Assembly (NCBI GenBank): GCA_051453625.1
Contig: JBOZIK010000001.1
Span: 106,006,018-106,070,017 of the forward strand
Length of the DNA stretch: 64,000 nucleotides
Direction: 5' to 3'
Source of the DNA: Welwitschia mirabilis
Lineage: Eukaryota; Gnetophyta; Gnetopsida; Welwitschiales
The notes under the pieces are model-generated. The model had not been told where the DNA came from. It saw only the letters and a list, made by a program, of their open reading frames with translations, and made no database searches. The translations under genes and the position numbers were made by a program. Positions 22,791 to 34,395 of this stretch are shown here, piece by piece (the first letter of the stretch is position 1; each line of letters begins with the position of its first letter).

Positions 22791-23335
22791 ATAAACCGCT
22801 TCACTTGTTAATAGAAAAAGGCGCTAAATTTGATTAAAACTAATCATGTTAGCTTACTTTTGATACACTTAAAGATAAAATCTCTTTCACTCCTATTGTC
22901 ATGGATCTGATTAGAATAATAATTTTGATTTAATGTGTGTTGATAGTAATATTGCCATGGGTGAGGTGCTTGATAAAAAATATTATGATTTTAAGGTTAT
23001 ATCTCATCATAATAAAGCTTTATCTAAAGCTTAAATAAGTTATACTACCATAGAAAAAGAAATATTAGCAATTATCTTTTTTCTCAATATACTTAGACAT
23101 TATCTTTTGGGCTTCCATACAAATGTTTATATTAATTATGTAACAATTAGATACCTCATAACCAAGAAATATTCTAGTTCTATACTTATTAGATGGATCC
23201 TCTTCATGCCAGAATTTAATTTGACCATCATTAATAAAGTAAGAAATCATAATAGTGTAGTCGATCATTTGTCATGTATTTCTTCCTCTCTTTATGATCT
23301 TACAATTAATGATTATGTTTTGGATGAATAAATTT
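22791..23335 (+). pseudogene. Element B RNase H
   Basis: After HLLIEKGAKFD near 22805 and TFDTLKDKISFTPIVM near 22860, the frame reads FDLMCVDSNIAMGEVLDKK (F...CDAS..A.GAVL.Q), YTTIEKEILAIIFFL (YTTTEKELLAVVFA), RHYLLGFHTNVYINYVTIRY (R.YL.G....V.TDH.AL.Y) and RWILFMPEFNLTIINK...NSVVDHLSC (RW.L.LQEFD..I.DK.G..N.VADHLSR). It would degrade RNA in the RNA:DNA hybrid. Asp-to-Asn or other changes hit catalytic positions. Confidence 0.9.
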
Positions 23336-23379
23336 TACTATATTTTATACTCATCCTCCTCCTTAGTATGCTAATATTT

Positions 23380-24786
23380 TCAATTACCTTATTACTATGA
23401 CAACACCATAACATTGGGCTTATAATGAAAGAAAATCCTTTCTCCATAGAATAAGTGATTATGAATAGCTAGAGCCACATCTTTATCATAGATGTAAAGA
23501 TCAAATTATGCAAAAATGTATGCTTAAATAGGAAAATTTTGATATCCTTCATCTTTTTGATGGTGGTGTTTGTCGAGGTCATTTTAGTGAATAAAAAATA
23601 GCTATGAAAATCCTTNNNNNNNNNNNNNNNNNNNNNNNNNNNNNNNNNNNNNNNNNNNNNNNNNNNNNNNNNNNNNNNNNNNNNNNNNNNNNNNNNNNNN
23701 NNNNNNNNNNNNNNNTCAAGTTTTTATTTGTCTTCTTTTTTTTCAAGATTCTTTTGATTTTATTAGAAGGTGTGATTTTTGTTTATGTTATGGTAGCCTT
23801 ACTCATTTTCAAAAAATGCTCATTAAACCTATTCTTTGATGTGAACCTTTTGATTATTAGAAAATTTATTTTGTAGGCCTTATTAAACCATCTTTTAATA
23901 ATAAGAAATACATTTTAGTGGCTGTTGATTATATTACTAAATGGGTTAAAGATATTCCTACTTTTATGAATGACCCCCAAACTATTTGTACTTTTCTTAG
24001 AAGTTATATTTTTCAATGTTTTTATTTTTCTAAGATTATCATTAATGATCAAGAAAATCATTTTATTAATTAACTTTTTAGAAAACTTCTTTTATCCATT
24101 AGAATAGAATATAGAATGGCTTATGCTTATCATCCATAAACCAATGGTCAAATAAATGCAGATAGAGAAATTAAGAAAATACTATAAAAACTTATCTTTG
24201 TAAATAATAAATCTTGGAATTCTAAGCTTAACAATGTTTCTTGAGCTTATTATACTACTTGAAGTAATTCTCTTGGTTTTTCACCTTATGGACTTGTACA
24301 TGAAAAAGTTTGTGTTTTACTTATTAATGTGTGTTATAACTCTTATCATTCTTTTCATTAACATAATCTTGTAGACCTTCATTAGACTATTAAACATAAA
24401 TTAGTCTGACTTGATCACTTAAATAAAAAACATAATTGTTCTGTACATTATCAATTAATTTAGAAAGCCTAAGCTAAGTTTAAATATTATAGAAAGATAC
24501 TTCATAAAAAGTTTAAACCTAGTTAACTTGTCCTTTTATACAATACCAGAGTACATATTTTACATAACAATTTGACCTATAAATGATTAGGTCTTTATCT
24601 TATAGATAAATTAAATTCTAATGGATCTATTGAGATTTCTAACTTAGAAACTAATAAGATTTAGAAATTTAATGAATAAAGGTTAAAAATATATGAAAAA
24701 TCTTTTGATGCAACCTTGAACATTATAGAAGAAAGTGTTTTAGAGGTTATCCTTAATGAGGAGGACTTCCACCCTATCATTATCTG
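23380..24786 (+). pseudogene. Element B integrase (interrupted by a 100-N gap)
   Basis: The N-terminal part is poor and runs into a gap at 23616-23715. After it, ILVAVDYITKWVKDIPTFMN near 23912 matches (Y)ILVAVDYVSKWVEA, then FRKLLLSIRIEYRMAYAYHP (F..LL..Y.V.H..ATPYHPQ), QTNGQINADREIKKIL, NVS*AYYTT*SNSLGFSPYG near 24235 (ALWAYRTA.KTP.GMSPY) and the C-terminal YLIDKLNSNGSIEIS...RLKIYEK. No chromodomain. The two internal stops arose at a Trp (TGG to TGA) and an Arg (CGA to TGA) codon that element A still encodes. Confidence 0.88.
23616..23715. other. Assembly gap (100 N)
   Basis: Run of 100 N in the integrase N-terminal region; real length unknown. Confidence 0.99.
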
Positions 24787-27290
24787 AATTCTCTCTTAGC
24801 TTATCCCTTTGTTGGATATTATAATATCACTTGATCTTTTTTAAACTTAACTTATGTGTTTCTTTATGAAATTTCAATTACTACTATTCATACTTGGGCA
24901 TTTTATAGTAATAAGAATAGATTCACCCAATCATAAGACATTTACATGTTTATAAACTTTACTTTAAAGAAAGATGTCATAGTTCTTTTGCTATTTTCTC
25001 AATGATGTGAGGTCTTTTATTATTTAGGCATGTTCTTTTTTGTTTTTCATCTCACTTATTTATCTTTGTCTTTTTGAGTGTGTGATCATGTGGGAATTAT
25101 TCAGGGAAAAAAAGAAAGAAAAATAAAATAATAATTATGATATATTGATTTATGCTTAAAAAATCCATGATCATCATGATGTCCTATTAAAATAGGATAA
25201 ATGTTTTGAAAGGAACTTTTGATAGTGTTGGTAGCTATGGGAACTCCACTAGGGGATCAGTTGGCTATGCTTCATGGGTCCTTACTTCTTTGACTATGGT
25301 TGCACTCCCCTCATTATGAAAAATTTATAATAAACTTTAAGGATATTAATTAGTGATATTCCTAGTGTCATCAAATGCATTTCTTATTTTCTAAACTCTT
25401 AGTATTCTCACATGATCATTTCACTTTTGAAGATTCATGTGTATTTAGGGGTGTGAGTAGTTGAGTTCATTTCTAAGTAGCCTTTGATATTATCATTTAT
25501 TATTCTAAGCATTTAATCTTTGGTATTATCATAATCACTATCCTTTCAAGTGAAAATTTTTGGAGTTGACACATTTTGTTATGCATTTTTACTCGGATGG
25601 CTTTATGATGTCTTCTATGGGGGTTTGATAGGTTAGAATTTAGGATAAACAAGCAATCTTCTTCATGTTCCTTATGTTCATTTTCTTTTCTTTAATTCTT
25701 TTATTTATTATTCCAAAGTCATTTATATACTTTTTCATCCTCATATATGACCTTATCATTTAGTAGTTTCCTTGTTGTTATTCATGGATATCACATTTTC
25801 TTTTAGCATGTTAATTAAAAAAGTAATCTTTTATGCTTCATGGTTTTTATGATATTCCTTTATATCTTTTAAAGTTCTATATTTTTCCTTATTTATTTTT
25901 TAGTTTAAGAACATTTGTTTAATATTTTTGTTAAGTTAAACCTACTTAGTATCTTCTCATCAGCTTATTTTTTTCATTTATTTTGTGTTTTTCTCATCAT
26001 TCTCATTTGTCATAACTCTTCATAATTTTCTCTTTCTTGAAACTTTTTGATACATTTTGTTACTTTCATGCTAATATCTAAGCCTAAATTACTTATTTAA
26101 CATCTTAATTTNNNNNNNNNNNNNNNNNNNNNNNNNNNNNNNNNNNNNNNNNNNNNNNNNNNNNNNNNNNNNNNNNNNNNNNNNNNNNNNNNNNNNNNNN
26201 NNNNNNNNNNNNNNNNNNNNNNNNNNNNNNNNNNNNNNNNNNNNNNNNNNNNNNNNNNNNNNNNNNNNNNNNNNNNNNNNNNNNNNNNNNNNNNNNNNNN
26301 NNNNNNNNNNNNNNNNNNNNNNNNNNNNNNNNNNNNNNNNNNNNNNNNNNNNNNNNNNNNNNNNNNNNNNNNNNNNNNNNNNNNNNNNNNNNNNNNNNNN
26401 NNNNNNNNNNNNNNNNNNNNNNNNNNNNNNNNNNNNNNNNNNNNNNNNNNNNNNNNNNNNNNNNNNNNNNNNNNNNNNNNNNNNNNNNNNNNNNNNNNNN
26501 NNNNNNNNNNNNNNNNNNNNNNNNNNNNNNNNNNNNNNNNNNNNNNNNNNNNNNNNNNNNNNNNNNNNNNNNNNNNNNNNNNNNNNNNNNNNNNNNNNNN
26601 NNNNNNNNNNNNNNNNNNNNNNNNCTATTATTTCCACTCATTCTTTTGAAAGATGATAGTATCCCTAATCCCTGCTAATGTGCTGAAACTTATCCTAGCC
26701 ATATTCACTCACTAGATTTTCATATTTTTGTAAACTTTTAAAAATGAGGTATGTTTTATTCTCTTTCATTTTTTTTCAATTTTTTTCTTTTATTTCGTAG
26801 CCTTTTGATGCATAGTTTCCATGTATCTGATTTAGGTTTTTAAGCTCTTCAATTAAGAACTTACAGAACTTATTTTTACTATGTATTTTAAAAGTTATAA
26901 TGAATTATGCATTTTATGAGATAAAATCAGGTTTTTAACTTTAATACTCATTTTCTCAAAAATTATAATGAAAATGTAGTAATCCTTTAAGGTAAATTGA
27001 TCAGTTTGACATGTTCTACATTTCTAGTGAGTTAGATTTTTCATTTGAGTACTTTAATTTTTTATCTTATGTAGGGTTCATCTACTTTTTACACTTTTTA
27101 CACTTTTTACATGTTTCATACTTTTTTTCACATAACTAGATAATATGGAAGGTATTGATATTTTTGAGAAAAGGCAGGACATATTTTCAAAATTGTTTAC
27201 ATTTTTTATTTATTTTTTGGAAATTTTCAAGCATTCACACAATATATTTTAGCTATGTTCATCAGATACTATGTGACTTATTAAGTATTT
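24787..27290 (+). other. Post-pol non-coding region of element B
   Basis: T-rich sequence without a supportable gene. The first 0.9 kb matches the tail of element A (953-1900). A 513-N gap lies inside. Near 27085-27115 CTTTTTACA is repeated three times. Reading frames spanning the gap are artefacts. Confidence 0.6.
26112..26624. other. Assembly gap (513 N)
   Basis: Run of 513 N; the non-round length suggests an estimated gap size. Confidence 0.99.
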
Positions 27291-28440
27291 ATGATTGAGT
27301 AGGTCGCATACACATAGATCTAAATAGGCTGAGGCTGAGGCCAAAGCTATTGAGTATGAGGTAAGTCCATTAGTACCACCAGAGGTAGAGTGTGTAGAGC
27401 CAGTGCATCCCCCACTTTGCCATGTAAGATCTGTCATCATTCAGACTGCTTCTATTCATTTTGAGAGATATTTTGAGGATTTTATGAGTCGATTGGAGCC
27501 TAAAGTAGATCATAAGATTACATATTTATAGATCTATTGGATTTTAGATGTGCATGAAGCATATTACATATTAGAGACTAGGGAGTTCTATGATACCATG
27601 CACATAAAGCAATGTCATAATTCTCATGGACACCTAGTAGACATGATTGTAGCCATGATTTGGAATCATGAAATAGTAGTCCTACCAATCCACATTGCAG
27701 CAGTGATAAATCTTGGTGGTATTGAGAGTATTCATATTCATTTTGCTGGTGGGATAGAGGATCATGATACATATGGAACAACATTATACATGGGGTGTTT
27801 TATAGACATGGTTGACCCCTACCTATAAGATTTTGCACAAAGGGCAAATTCACAATATTAGTCCATATTTTCATTACAATCATGCCATAGTAGTTCATCT
27901 CCAAATTTTAGTAGTGTCAAGGTAGAATGATCAGATGGACTTATCTACGTTTATATAAAGAAGACTCAGGTCTATGGTCAAGGCATGACAGTTGCAGACT
28001 TTGGGATATCCATGCCTTCTCTCAGCCATGTTTAAAAAATTCAAGATACTATAGCCCATGGAAGAGCAGTGACTCATGCACATCTAGACTTTATCTCATT
28101 ATTTACAGGACATAGGCATACAATTACCAAGAGAAGTAGAGAGACCTCAAGTTTAGAAACCTACAATTGGCATTTTATTAAAGTAGATTTACACCCTTCT
28201 AATAAAGACCAATAAGACCATTAGAGATTTCATTAATCAAGGCATTTTAATGCTTGATTAGAGAATCTAGATAGTTGAGCAGCAGATCTAAATGATTAAA
28301 AGCCGAATACAACACTATGAAGAGTAGATAGTAAATGTATGTCAGTGTGTCCTATCTATTGAATAGAGTGTGACTGTCAACCTTCCAGAGGAAATTCAAG
28401 TATAGGAAGATGAGATATTACATTCTATCTCAATATCATT
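27291..28440 (+). pseudogene. Extra ORF remnant after pol in element B
   Basis: A mostly open + strand frame. It begins with an acidic, Pro-rich stretch near 27330-27420 (YEVSPLVPPEVECVEPV), continues HFERYFEDFMSRLEPKVD near 27458, and keeps an intact run from 27550 to 27828 (HEAYYILETREFYDTM, IWNHEIVVLPIHIAAVINLG). Downstream frames continue to about 28440 (GRAVTHAHLDFISLF). The REFY...I.I.P..IA.VI.LG layout recalls the plant transposon-protein domains that accompany some Athila/Tat elements. That is my inference from pattern only. It is not env by any motif I can see. Its position between pol and 3' LTR is where this lineage may carry an additional ORF. The region is less A+T-rich than its surroundings. 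It is absent from the corresponding part of element A. Confidence 0.5.
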
Positions 28441-28584
28441 AGACCTTCATTTCCCTGTGAACCCTGAGCATCCTTCCTTTTCTTCTTCTGCATATAAGCC
28501 TGTCATCCATTCTAAATTCATCATGAGATGATAAGGGGAGTGATTTATTTTTGTTATATTTTTTATTTTTCCTAGAAAACCCAT

Positions 28585-28585
<1 letters not shown>

Positions 28586-28657
<72 letters not shown>

Positions 28658-28757
28658 NNNNNNNNNNNNNNNNNNNNNNNNNNNNNNNNNNNNNNNNNNN
28701 NNNNNNNNNNNNNNNNNNNNNNNNNNNNNNNNNNNNNNNNNNNNNNNNNNNNNNNNN

Positions 28758-28823
<66 letters not shown>
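28586..28823. repeat. (AC)n microsatellite with internal gap
   Basis: AC dinucleotides run from 28586 to 28657 and from 28758 to 28823, with 100 N (28658-28757) in between, so the true array length is unknown. Reading frames here translate only to alternating Thr-His or Cys-Val and are not genes. Confidence 0.97.
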
Positions 28824-28824
<1 letters not shown>

Positions 28825-29257
28825 CTTATTTTGAATATCAGCATGGTGTACATGTTTTTTGGATTTCATGCACATTTACCATTTTTACACTTTATGATAA
28901 GGATTATTTATATTTTCCATGATCATTTTCTTTATCTACTATACATTTAAGTGGGGTTTATTAATTATCAGTTATTTAATAATTATTTTTTTGAAAATTT
29001 TTATCATAGGCTTCTATTTTCTAGAACATTATTTTTTCCTATCAGCCCCCATATCATCTAGACAATAACTTAGATGATAATATCTCTAGTGCACTACATA
29101 GGTAAAATGTCCAGTTATCCATTTTTTATAATTTATTTTGCATCTCTAAGATTTCTAAAATTATTTTTAATATTATTTTATAATTCCTTATTTATTTTTA
29201 TTGATAGTCAAATTAGCTTACAATCATGGTTATCTACCTGGTTTTATCAAGACTGAC
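28824..29257 (+). other. Non-coding segment before the element B 3' LTR
   Basis: T-rich, no gene seen. It includes a CATCTAGACAATAACTTAGATGAT palindrome-like motif near 29052, related to those in the LTR. Confidence 0.5.
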
Positions 29258-29279
29258 AAGGCTAAGTAAGGGGTTATGT
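29258..29279 (+). promoter_or_regulatory. Polypurine tract of element B
   Basis: AAGGCTAAGTAAGGGG followed by TTATGT then the LTR. Identical in its purine part to that of element A. Confidence 0.8.
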
Positions 29280-30528
29280 TGCATTACCAACTTGTATGTA
29301 TTTGATAGGGTATTTTAACTAGTTTTATAAAACATTAGACAGGTTTATGCTAAATTTTGATGATAATGGAGAGCTAAAATGAATGACACAAAAACATGAA
29401 ATTTTCATTATATTTTATAACATTTAATGAAATTTACAATATTTGCTTTCTAAAGTAAAAATCCTGCAAATAATAAGGCTAATACAATACATGAAGAACT
29501 ATAAGAACTAAAAATATAGATGATTATACAAATGGAAAATCACTTAAGCTAAAGAGAAAACCAACTGAAACCAATCTGGTAGCTAATGTGGAATTCTTAT
29601 AGGATGGCATTATCTCCTGTATCATTTGGATGACTAGTAGGATGACACCAAAAATAGACACTTCACCAAACTTTATCAAACTCTATCCATTTATCTCACA
29701 CTTTATTGTGTAGTTATTAGGGTTGTTACTGTACCTGTTAATCTTATTTATTTATATAGTCTATTTTATTAATAAATACCAGTTCCACCCTTGACTCAAT
29801 TTTATCTTCATTTGCATTGAAAAATCTTATGGGAGGAGATTGAAGGGCTAGAGATTTATTCACTATTATTGCAGAGAGATGTCTTTCTTAGTATTAAGCT
29901 ATGCATCCTTCATCGAGTTGCTGCTACTTTGTAACATAGATTTTGGTGAAATTCTAATTTAAAACTCTATTTTATTTACATATCTTTATTTTGTGCATGT
30001 TTGTTATGATTTATGCTGTTTCTGATTCCATGACAACTTCTTTAGTGAGATAGATCATGAGACCAACATTTCTTAAGGTTGACATTATTATTTTAGGTGC
30101 ATTGTATTTTCTTTCCTAAATTAACTATGCATAGTTGTTCATTTTCTGTTTAAGGTATCTAATAGCTTAGGCAGTCTCAATCTGGTAATAACATTTCCTG
30201 ATTGATCTAGGCTATATATGGCTAATCTCTATGACAGGTTGATTTGATAATCAAATGAAATTTTCACTTAGTTTGGAATTGTATTTCATTTGCATAAAGT
30301 TGTTTGTATCGTTGTTTCTGGATTATTATTTATATCTACTATAAGGATACATAGTGTTTCATCCTTGAAATTAATTCTCATTCTTCTCATCTATTCCTTC
30401 AATGAGAATACAACATTTGGGTCACTTCCATCTATATTAGTGTGTTATATTGTATAAAATATACATTTATTTGTGAAGGAAAGGATCTACTTAAGAACAT
30501 AATGTTTGTACAAATATGCAACACAATA
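29280..30528 (+). repeat. 3' LTR of element B
   Basis: Partner of 17289-18549. It starts TGCATTACCAACTTG and ends ATGCAACACAATA, followed directly by CTTTAT. A TATA-like TAATAAATAC lies near 29770. About 1.25 kb. Confidence 0.9.
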
Positions 30529-30534
30529 CTTTAT

Positions 30535-33254
30535 CTTTATCCCCTCTATTTAACATTATTTCTTTGAACATTTTACATATGTTCATAGTTGTAGATCTAA
30601 AATCAATTTCAAAGTTTTCTTAAATTTTTCACACGTCATCATACTTTGGCCTTAATTAAAAATATTTGCTTTACTAAGTATTCTTTTATTAATAATTTTA
30701 GAAGAAGTATTTCCATCATTTTCACTACATTTATTATTACCCTCATAAGGGAACTAGCATCTTCAACAACTTTCTCAACATATTTAAAGAACCTCATAGA
30801 AATTTTATTATCTAAAACATTCTTCATCTTATCTTTAGAATGTATAAAAACTCATTTCATGAGATTGAATACTACCATAGGTATAAATGTTTTCATCTAC
30901 CAGATAAAAACATAGGACTATGAAACATTTATAGTTATTTGAAACATTAATACATTAGATTTACTTATATGAAAGACAATTGCATCTATAACCTTTTCTT
31001 AAAAGAGAGTAGCCATAGGATATATACTTTATTCCTCTAGATTTAAACTTACTAACATTTTATCTTTTTACCAAAGCATTTCAAACATAACCAAAGTTTC
31101 TGAGCATACCATTTTTCATAAGATGTAGTTGGTACATCTACCTTAGTTAAAGATCTATTTTAAATATAAGTTACCATAAATAGTACATTCATCTAAAACA
31201 CTTTTATAAAATAATCATGATTCAACATGACTTGTACCATTGTCATAAGAATGGAGTTCTTTCATTTTACTACTTCATTTTGTGGTGAAGTATAAGACAT
31301 TATTCACTATCTTCAAACTTCCCTTATCGAAAAAATTCCATTTATAGAGAAGAAAACTTCTTCTCCATTATTTATTTTTAAATATTTCATCTTTTTATTA
31401 AACATTAACACCTAATATTAAAAAAATTTCATTATTATTCTTCATGAAAGAGAATAAGGAAATTCTCGTACAATCATTAATTGAGACCAATATATAAACA
31501 TTACTGGCTAGCTTAAACTTCTCATCCTACCATAACTATCTACATATATTAAGTATAAAGGCTATATGTAACCTCTTTTTCTTCTTATATGAGTGGTAAC
31601 TTTAAGATTATGTTTTCTATACTTTTACAAGATAAATCTTTAGTAATATTAAATCTTTCAACATCTAAGATAATGTGGTAATGAAAAATCATCTTCAAAT
31701 ATTAAGGATTAATATGTTTAAAACAATTATCTCATATCTTTGTTTGATCATAAATTATCACCAAATTTATTGGACTTCATTGCATATTAATAATATATAA
31801 ATAACCACCAACTTACTTGAGAAATCCTACAAATTATTCTTTTGCTTTCTTCTCAATAATATCACATGTACCATTTTTAGCATAAATTATGTACCCTCTT
31901 TTATCTTAAAAAAAACATTCTTAACAAATTTAAAGAAAGAGCTAGCACATAAAGTACACTTGTAATTATAGACGAACTTGAATTTATTTGAATTTTTACT
32001 ATGAATTCTTCTTGAATTGGTTTTTTTTATTATCACCAAATCTAACATGAACTATCTTACACCTATCTAAGAAATGAAATGTAGATAAATTCTTAGACAT
32101 AGGATGTGTGCAACAATCATTAATACATCAAACATAACTTTTGGAAGTATTAATTTCTAAAATATCCAACCTTTTATCAATTGAAGCAAAAAATTCATTT
32201 TTAATGGCATGATATTTTTAATAAAATAAATTTTTCATGATCATTAAAAATTTTTTTGAACATTAGAAACTTTTAAAACATATTCATGTTTTTTATTATA
32301 ATAAAATATATTAAGATGGCTATATCTTCCACAATGATTGCACTACATATTTTGAAATATTCCATTACCTATTTAATCACCTTAACCTTTATAACTTTCT
32401 CTTCCTTTGAATCTTGCTCTTTACTAGAATTGATTCTCATTTATGTCATTTTCTTATGATGAAAATTGGTTTCTTTCATATCCTCCACATCTTGCATAAC
32501 TAGATTTGCCTCTACCTCTTCCTATTGCAAGAAATGCTTCTTCTTTTATATCTTTTTCATTATTTTCTTTTTTACTATTTAAAACATTCATACTCAACTT
32601 ATATATTACATCATAAGATTCTAAAAGAGATTGAAGTTATATGAAAGAAACTGTTTCACCTTTACTAGTTTCATTAATTATCATTATTACAAACTTAAAA
32701 TTGGATGAGATAGATCTAAACACTTTGACCATCATGTCTTCTTCTTTAATTTACTTTCTTGTAATACTCATTTTTTCCCTAATATCTCTTAATTTTTAAA
32801 ACTAATCATGTATAGTAATCACTATCACTTATGCTAATATTTTTAAATTCTTAATTCAAAGAGTGCAGTAATACCTTGTTTGTTTTTTGATCATCTTCAT
32901 GTTACATTAGAATGTTATCCCAAAATTCCTTTATTATAGACGTTATTATGATCTTTAATAATAATTCATCACATTTTTTCAGACTTATAGCTAATATTGA
33001 ATGAGTCTTCAAGTCATTTTGTAGTCCTTTGTCATGATATGACTATTATATTGGAGAAGAATTCTTTAGAAGAAGTTCAACTTATTTTGTACAACATTTT
33101 AGATACTCTCTTAAAATAGCCATGTATCAAACTTTGTTCCATTAAAAGGAAGGATAAAACTAGTTGCATTTTTTAAGAACTTTTGTTTATTAAAATAGCT
33201 CAAGTAATAAATAACTTTACTGTAAAATAACTAACTATGATACATAATTAGGAT
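30535..33254 (-). pseudogene. Copia F integrase, protease and gag region
   Basis: The - strand complement to the RT half at 15723-17286. Near 31270-31480 frames read ISLFSFMKNNNEIF, FHTTKWSSKMKELHSYDNG-like and SHVESWL, corresponding to the copia integrase core (..YF.K.K.E...F; ..PQQNGV.ERKNR.L; ...P..FW). Near 31060-31180 TNYIL..MVC followed by ETLVMFEML recalls the L..FGC.C post-core motif. Near 32480-32530, GRGRGKSSYARCGG suggests the end of gag with its Arg/Gly-rich and zinc-knuckle part. All pieces are frameshifted. It ends at a possible decayed initiator-Met primer site (CTATGATACATAATT, 33236-33250). Confidence 0.7.
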
Positions 33255-33490
33255 TATAGCCATTCAAAATAATTAATTAAATTTTAATCCTTAAAATATT
33301 TAAAAAACTATAATTTATGAATATTCTTAAGAATTTAATAGGACACACATAAACTAAATGCATATCATTCACATTTATAATGAAAATCTTTGGAGATGGT
33401 TACAACTTGTTTAAAACTTATCTAATTTTTTATATCTTTTCCATAACTTCTATAATTTTCTCAACTAAGGTAATTGTCAAAATATAAGTA
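33255..33490 (-). repeat. 5' LTR of copia F
   Basis: It matches 15486-15722 (GAAAATCTTTGGAGATGGTT, TATAATTTATGAATATT). A partial extra copy of the same words follows at 33510-33560 (GGAAAATCTTTAGATATAAT), so the LTR edge is slightly rearranged. Confidence 0.65.
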
Positions 33491-33923
33491 TCTATTATTT
33501 ATATTTATAAGGAAAATCTTTAGATATAATTATGACTTAATTACAACTTCTATAAAACTAATATGAATATTAATTAAGTTCTATAAATGTTTCTTCATGT
33601 TATCTATGGGGCTTATCTCTTAGGTTATTAAGCTTTAAAGATCTTAAATAGTATTATCTATTGATTAGATGTTGGATACTAATTTTCATAAATGTGTTAC
33701 CCATAATACGACATGTTCAATCCCACTACCAATCTTGATCATATTGCTTTATTTACTTCTATGGACTTTAATGTTAATTTTTTTTCCCTACTCTCATCAC
33801 ATGGGGAGGTGATACGGATCCATGTTCCTTTAGTTAAGACATATAATATCAACATTGGTTAATTGCCATGGATAAAAAATCAATGAGATCATTAAGAATA
33901 AAACATATTTATTATTATCAAAT
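33491..33923 (+). pseudogene. Copia G1 pol, segment just upstream of RT
   Basis: Just before the C element, near 33868-33920, a + strand frame reads AMDKKSMRSLRIKH and an overlapping one KINEIIKNKTYLLL. This is the W..AM..E...L..N.TW.LV block that precedes copia RT. The next block (IIGLKVF, family IIGLKWVFKIK) resumes at 44330 on the far side of element C. The rest of this interval (integrase-RT linker) is not resolvable. Confidence 0.6.
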
Positions 33924-34353
33924 TGTAATAATCACAAAACCATTTTTGAAACATTTCATTTATTAACTATTTTTATTATTTGTTAATTAAATTATTAAAC
34001 ATTATTAAATGAGGTGCTTGAAAAAGTAAAGGTCATGCATGTGATTTGTATAGGAGCATGTTAAGTCCTTGACAAATTAGTCTAGATTCCTGTGGTCTCA
34101 TAGACTAGATATTGAAGCATTATGACATGCCCAGATCACTATACCATAGACATTACATTTAATATTAATATAAACTTAAGTCTTTTTCTAGTGTATTATA
34201 CAATAAAGATAAGAATATTTTTTTCATTTTGTTATGTTTTATCTATTTTGAAATACAACTATTATTTCATAATTATTTATTTTTAAAATGATGTTTTTGT
34301 TTACTATTAAACTTTTAACTTTAATCTTTAGAAAATAAGTTAAGAATGTTACG
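33924..34353 (+). repeat. 5' LTR of element C
   Basis: It starts TGTAATAATCACAAAACC and matches 43820-44312: AAAGGTCATGCATGTGATTT corresponds to AAAGGACATGCATGTCATTT, and CAATAAAGATAAGAA is identical in both. It ends AAGAATGTTACGA. Confidence 0.88.
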
Positions 34354-34366
34354 ATTAGTGTCAGAT
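34354..34366 (+). promoter_or_regulatory. Decayed initiator-Met-type primer binding site of element C
   Basis: TTAGTGTCAGATC directly after the LTR resembles TGGTATCAGAGC, the tRNA-iMet complement used by many plant chromoviruses and copia elements. Confidence 0.6.
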
Positions 34367-34395
34367 CAAATCAATTCATAAATTAAGAGATTGGC

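Larger units (their letters stand above)
17289..30528 (+). mobile_element. Element B: full-length Athila/Tat-type Ty3/gypsy retrotransposon
   Basis: Paired LTRs (17289-18549, 29280-30528), a primer binding site, gag, protease, RT, RNase H, integrase, a long post-pol region with an extra ORF remnant, and a polypurine tract, all on the + strand. About 13.2 kb including two gaps. CTTTAT abuts both outer edges (17281-17286 and 30529-30534), a probable target-site duplication. It is inserted in copia F. By eye the two LTRs differ at roughly one base in five where compared, so the insertion is old. Confidence 0.9.
15486..33490 (-). mobile_element. Element F: Ty1/copia retrotransposon split by gypsy element B
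   Basis: RT/RNase H (15723-17286) and integrase/gag (30535-33254), both on the - strand, are the two halves of one copia polyprotein. Related short LTRs (15486-15722 and 33255-33490) lie at the outer ends. The 13.2 kb element B lies between the halves. Confidence 0.75.

Noticed and set aside
26089-26641. Two long minus-strand reading frames
   Set aside because: They consist almost wholly of N.
28439-28875. Several reading frames of Cys-Val or Thr-His repeats on both strands
   Set aside because: They are translations of the AC microsatellite and the N gap, not genes.
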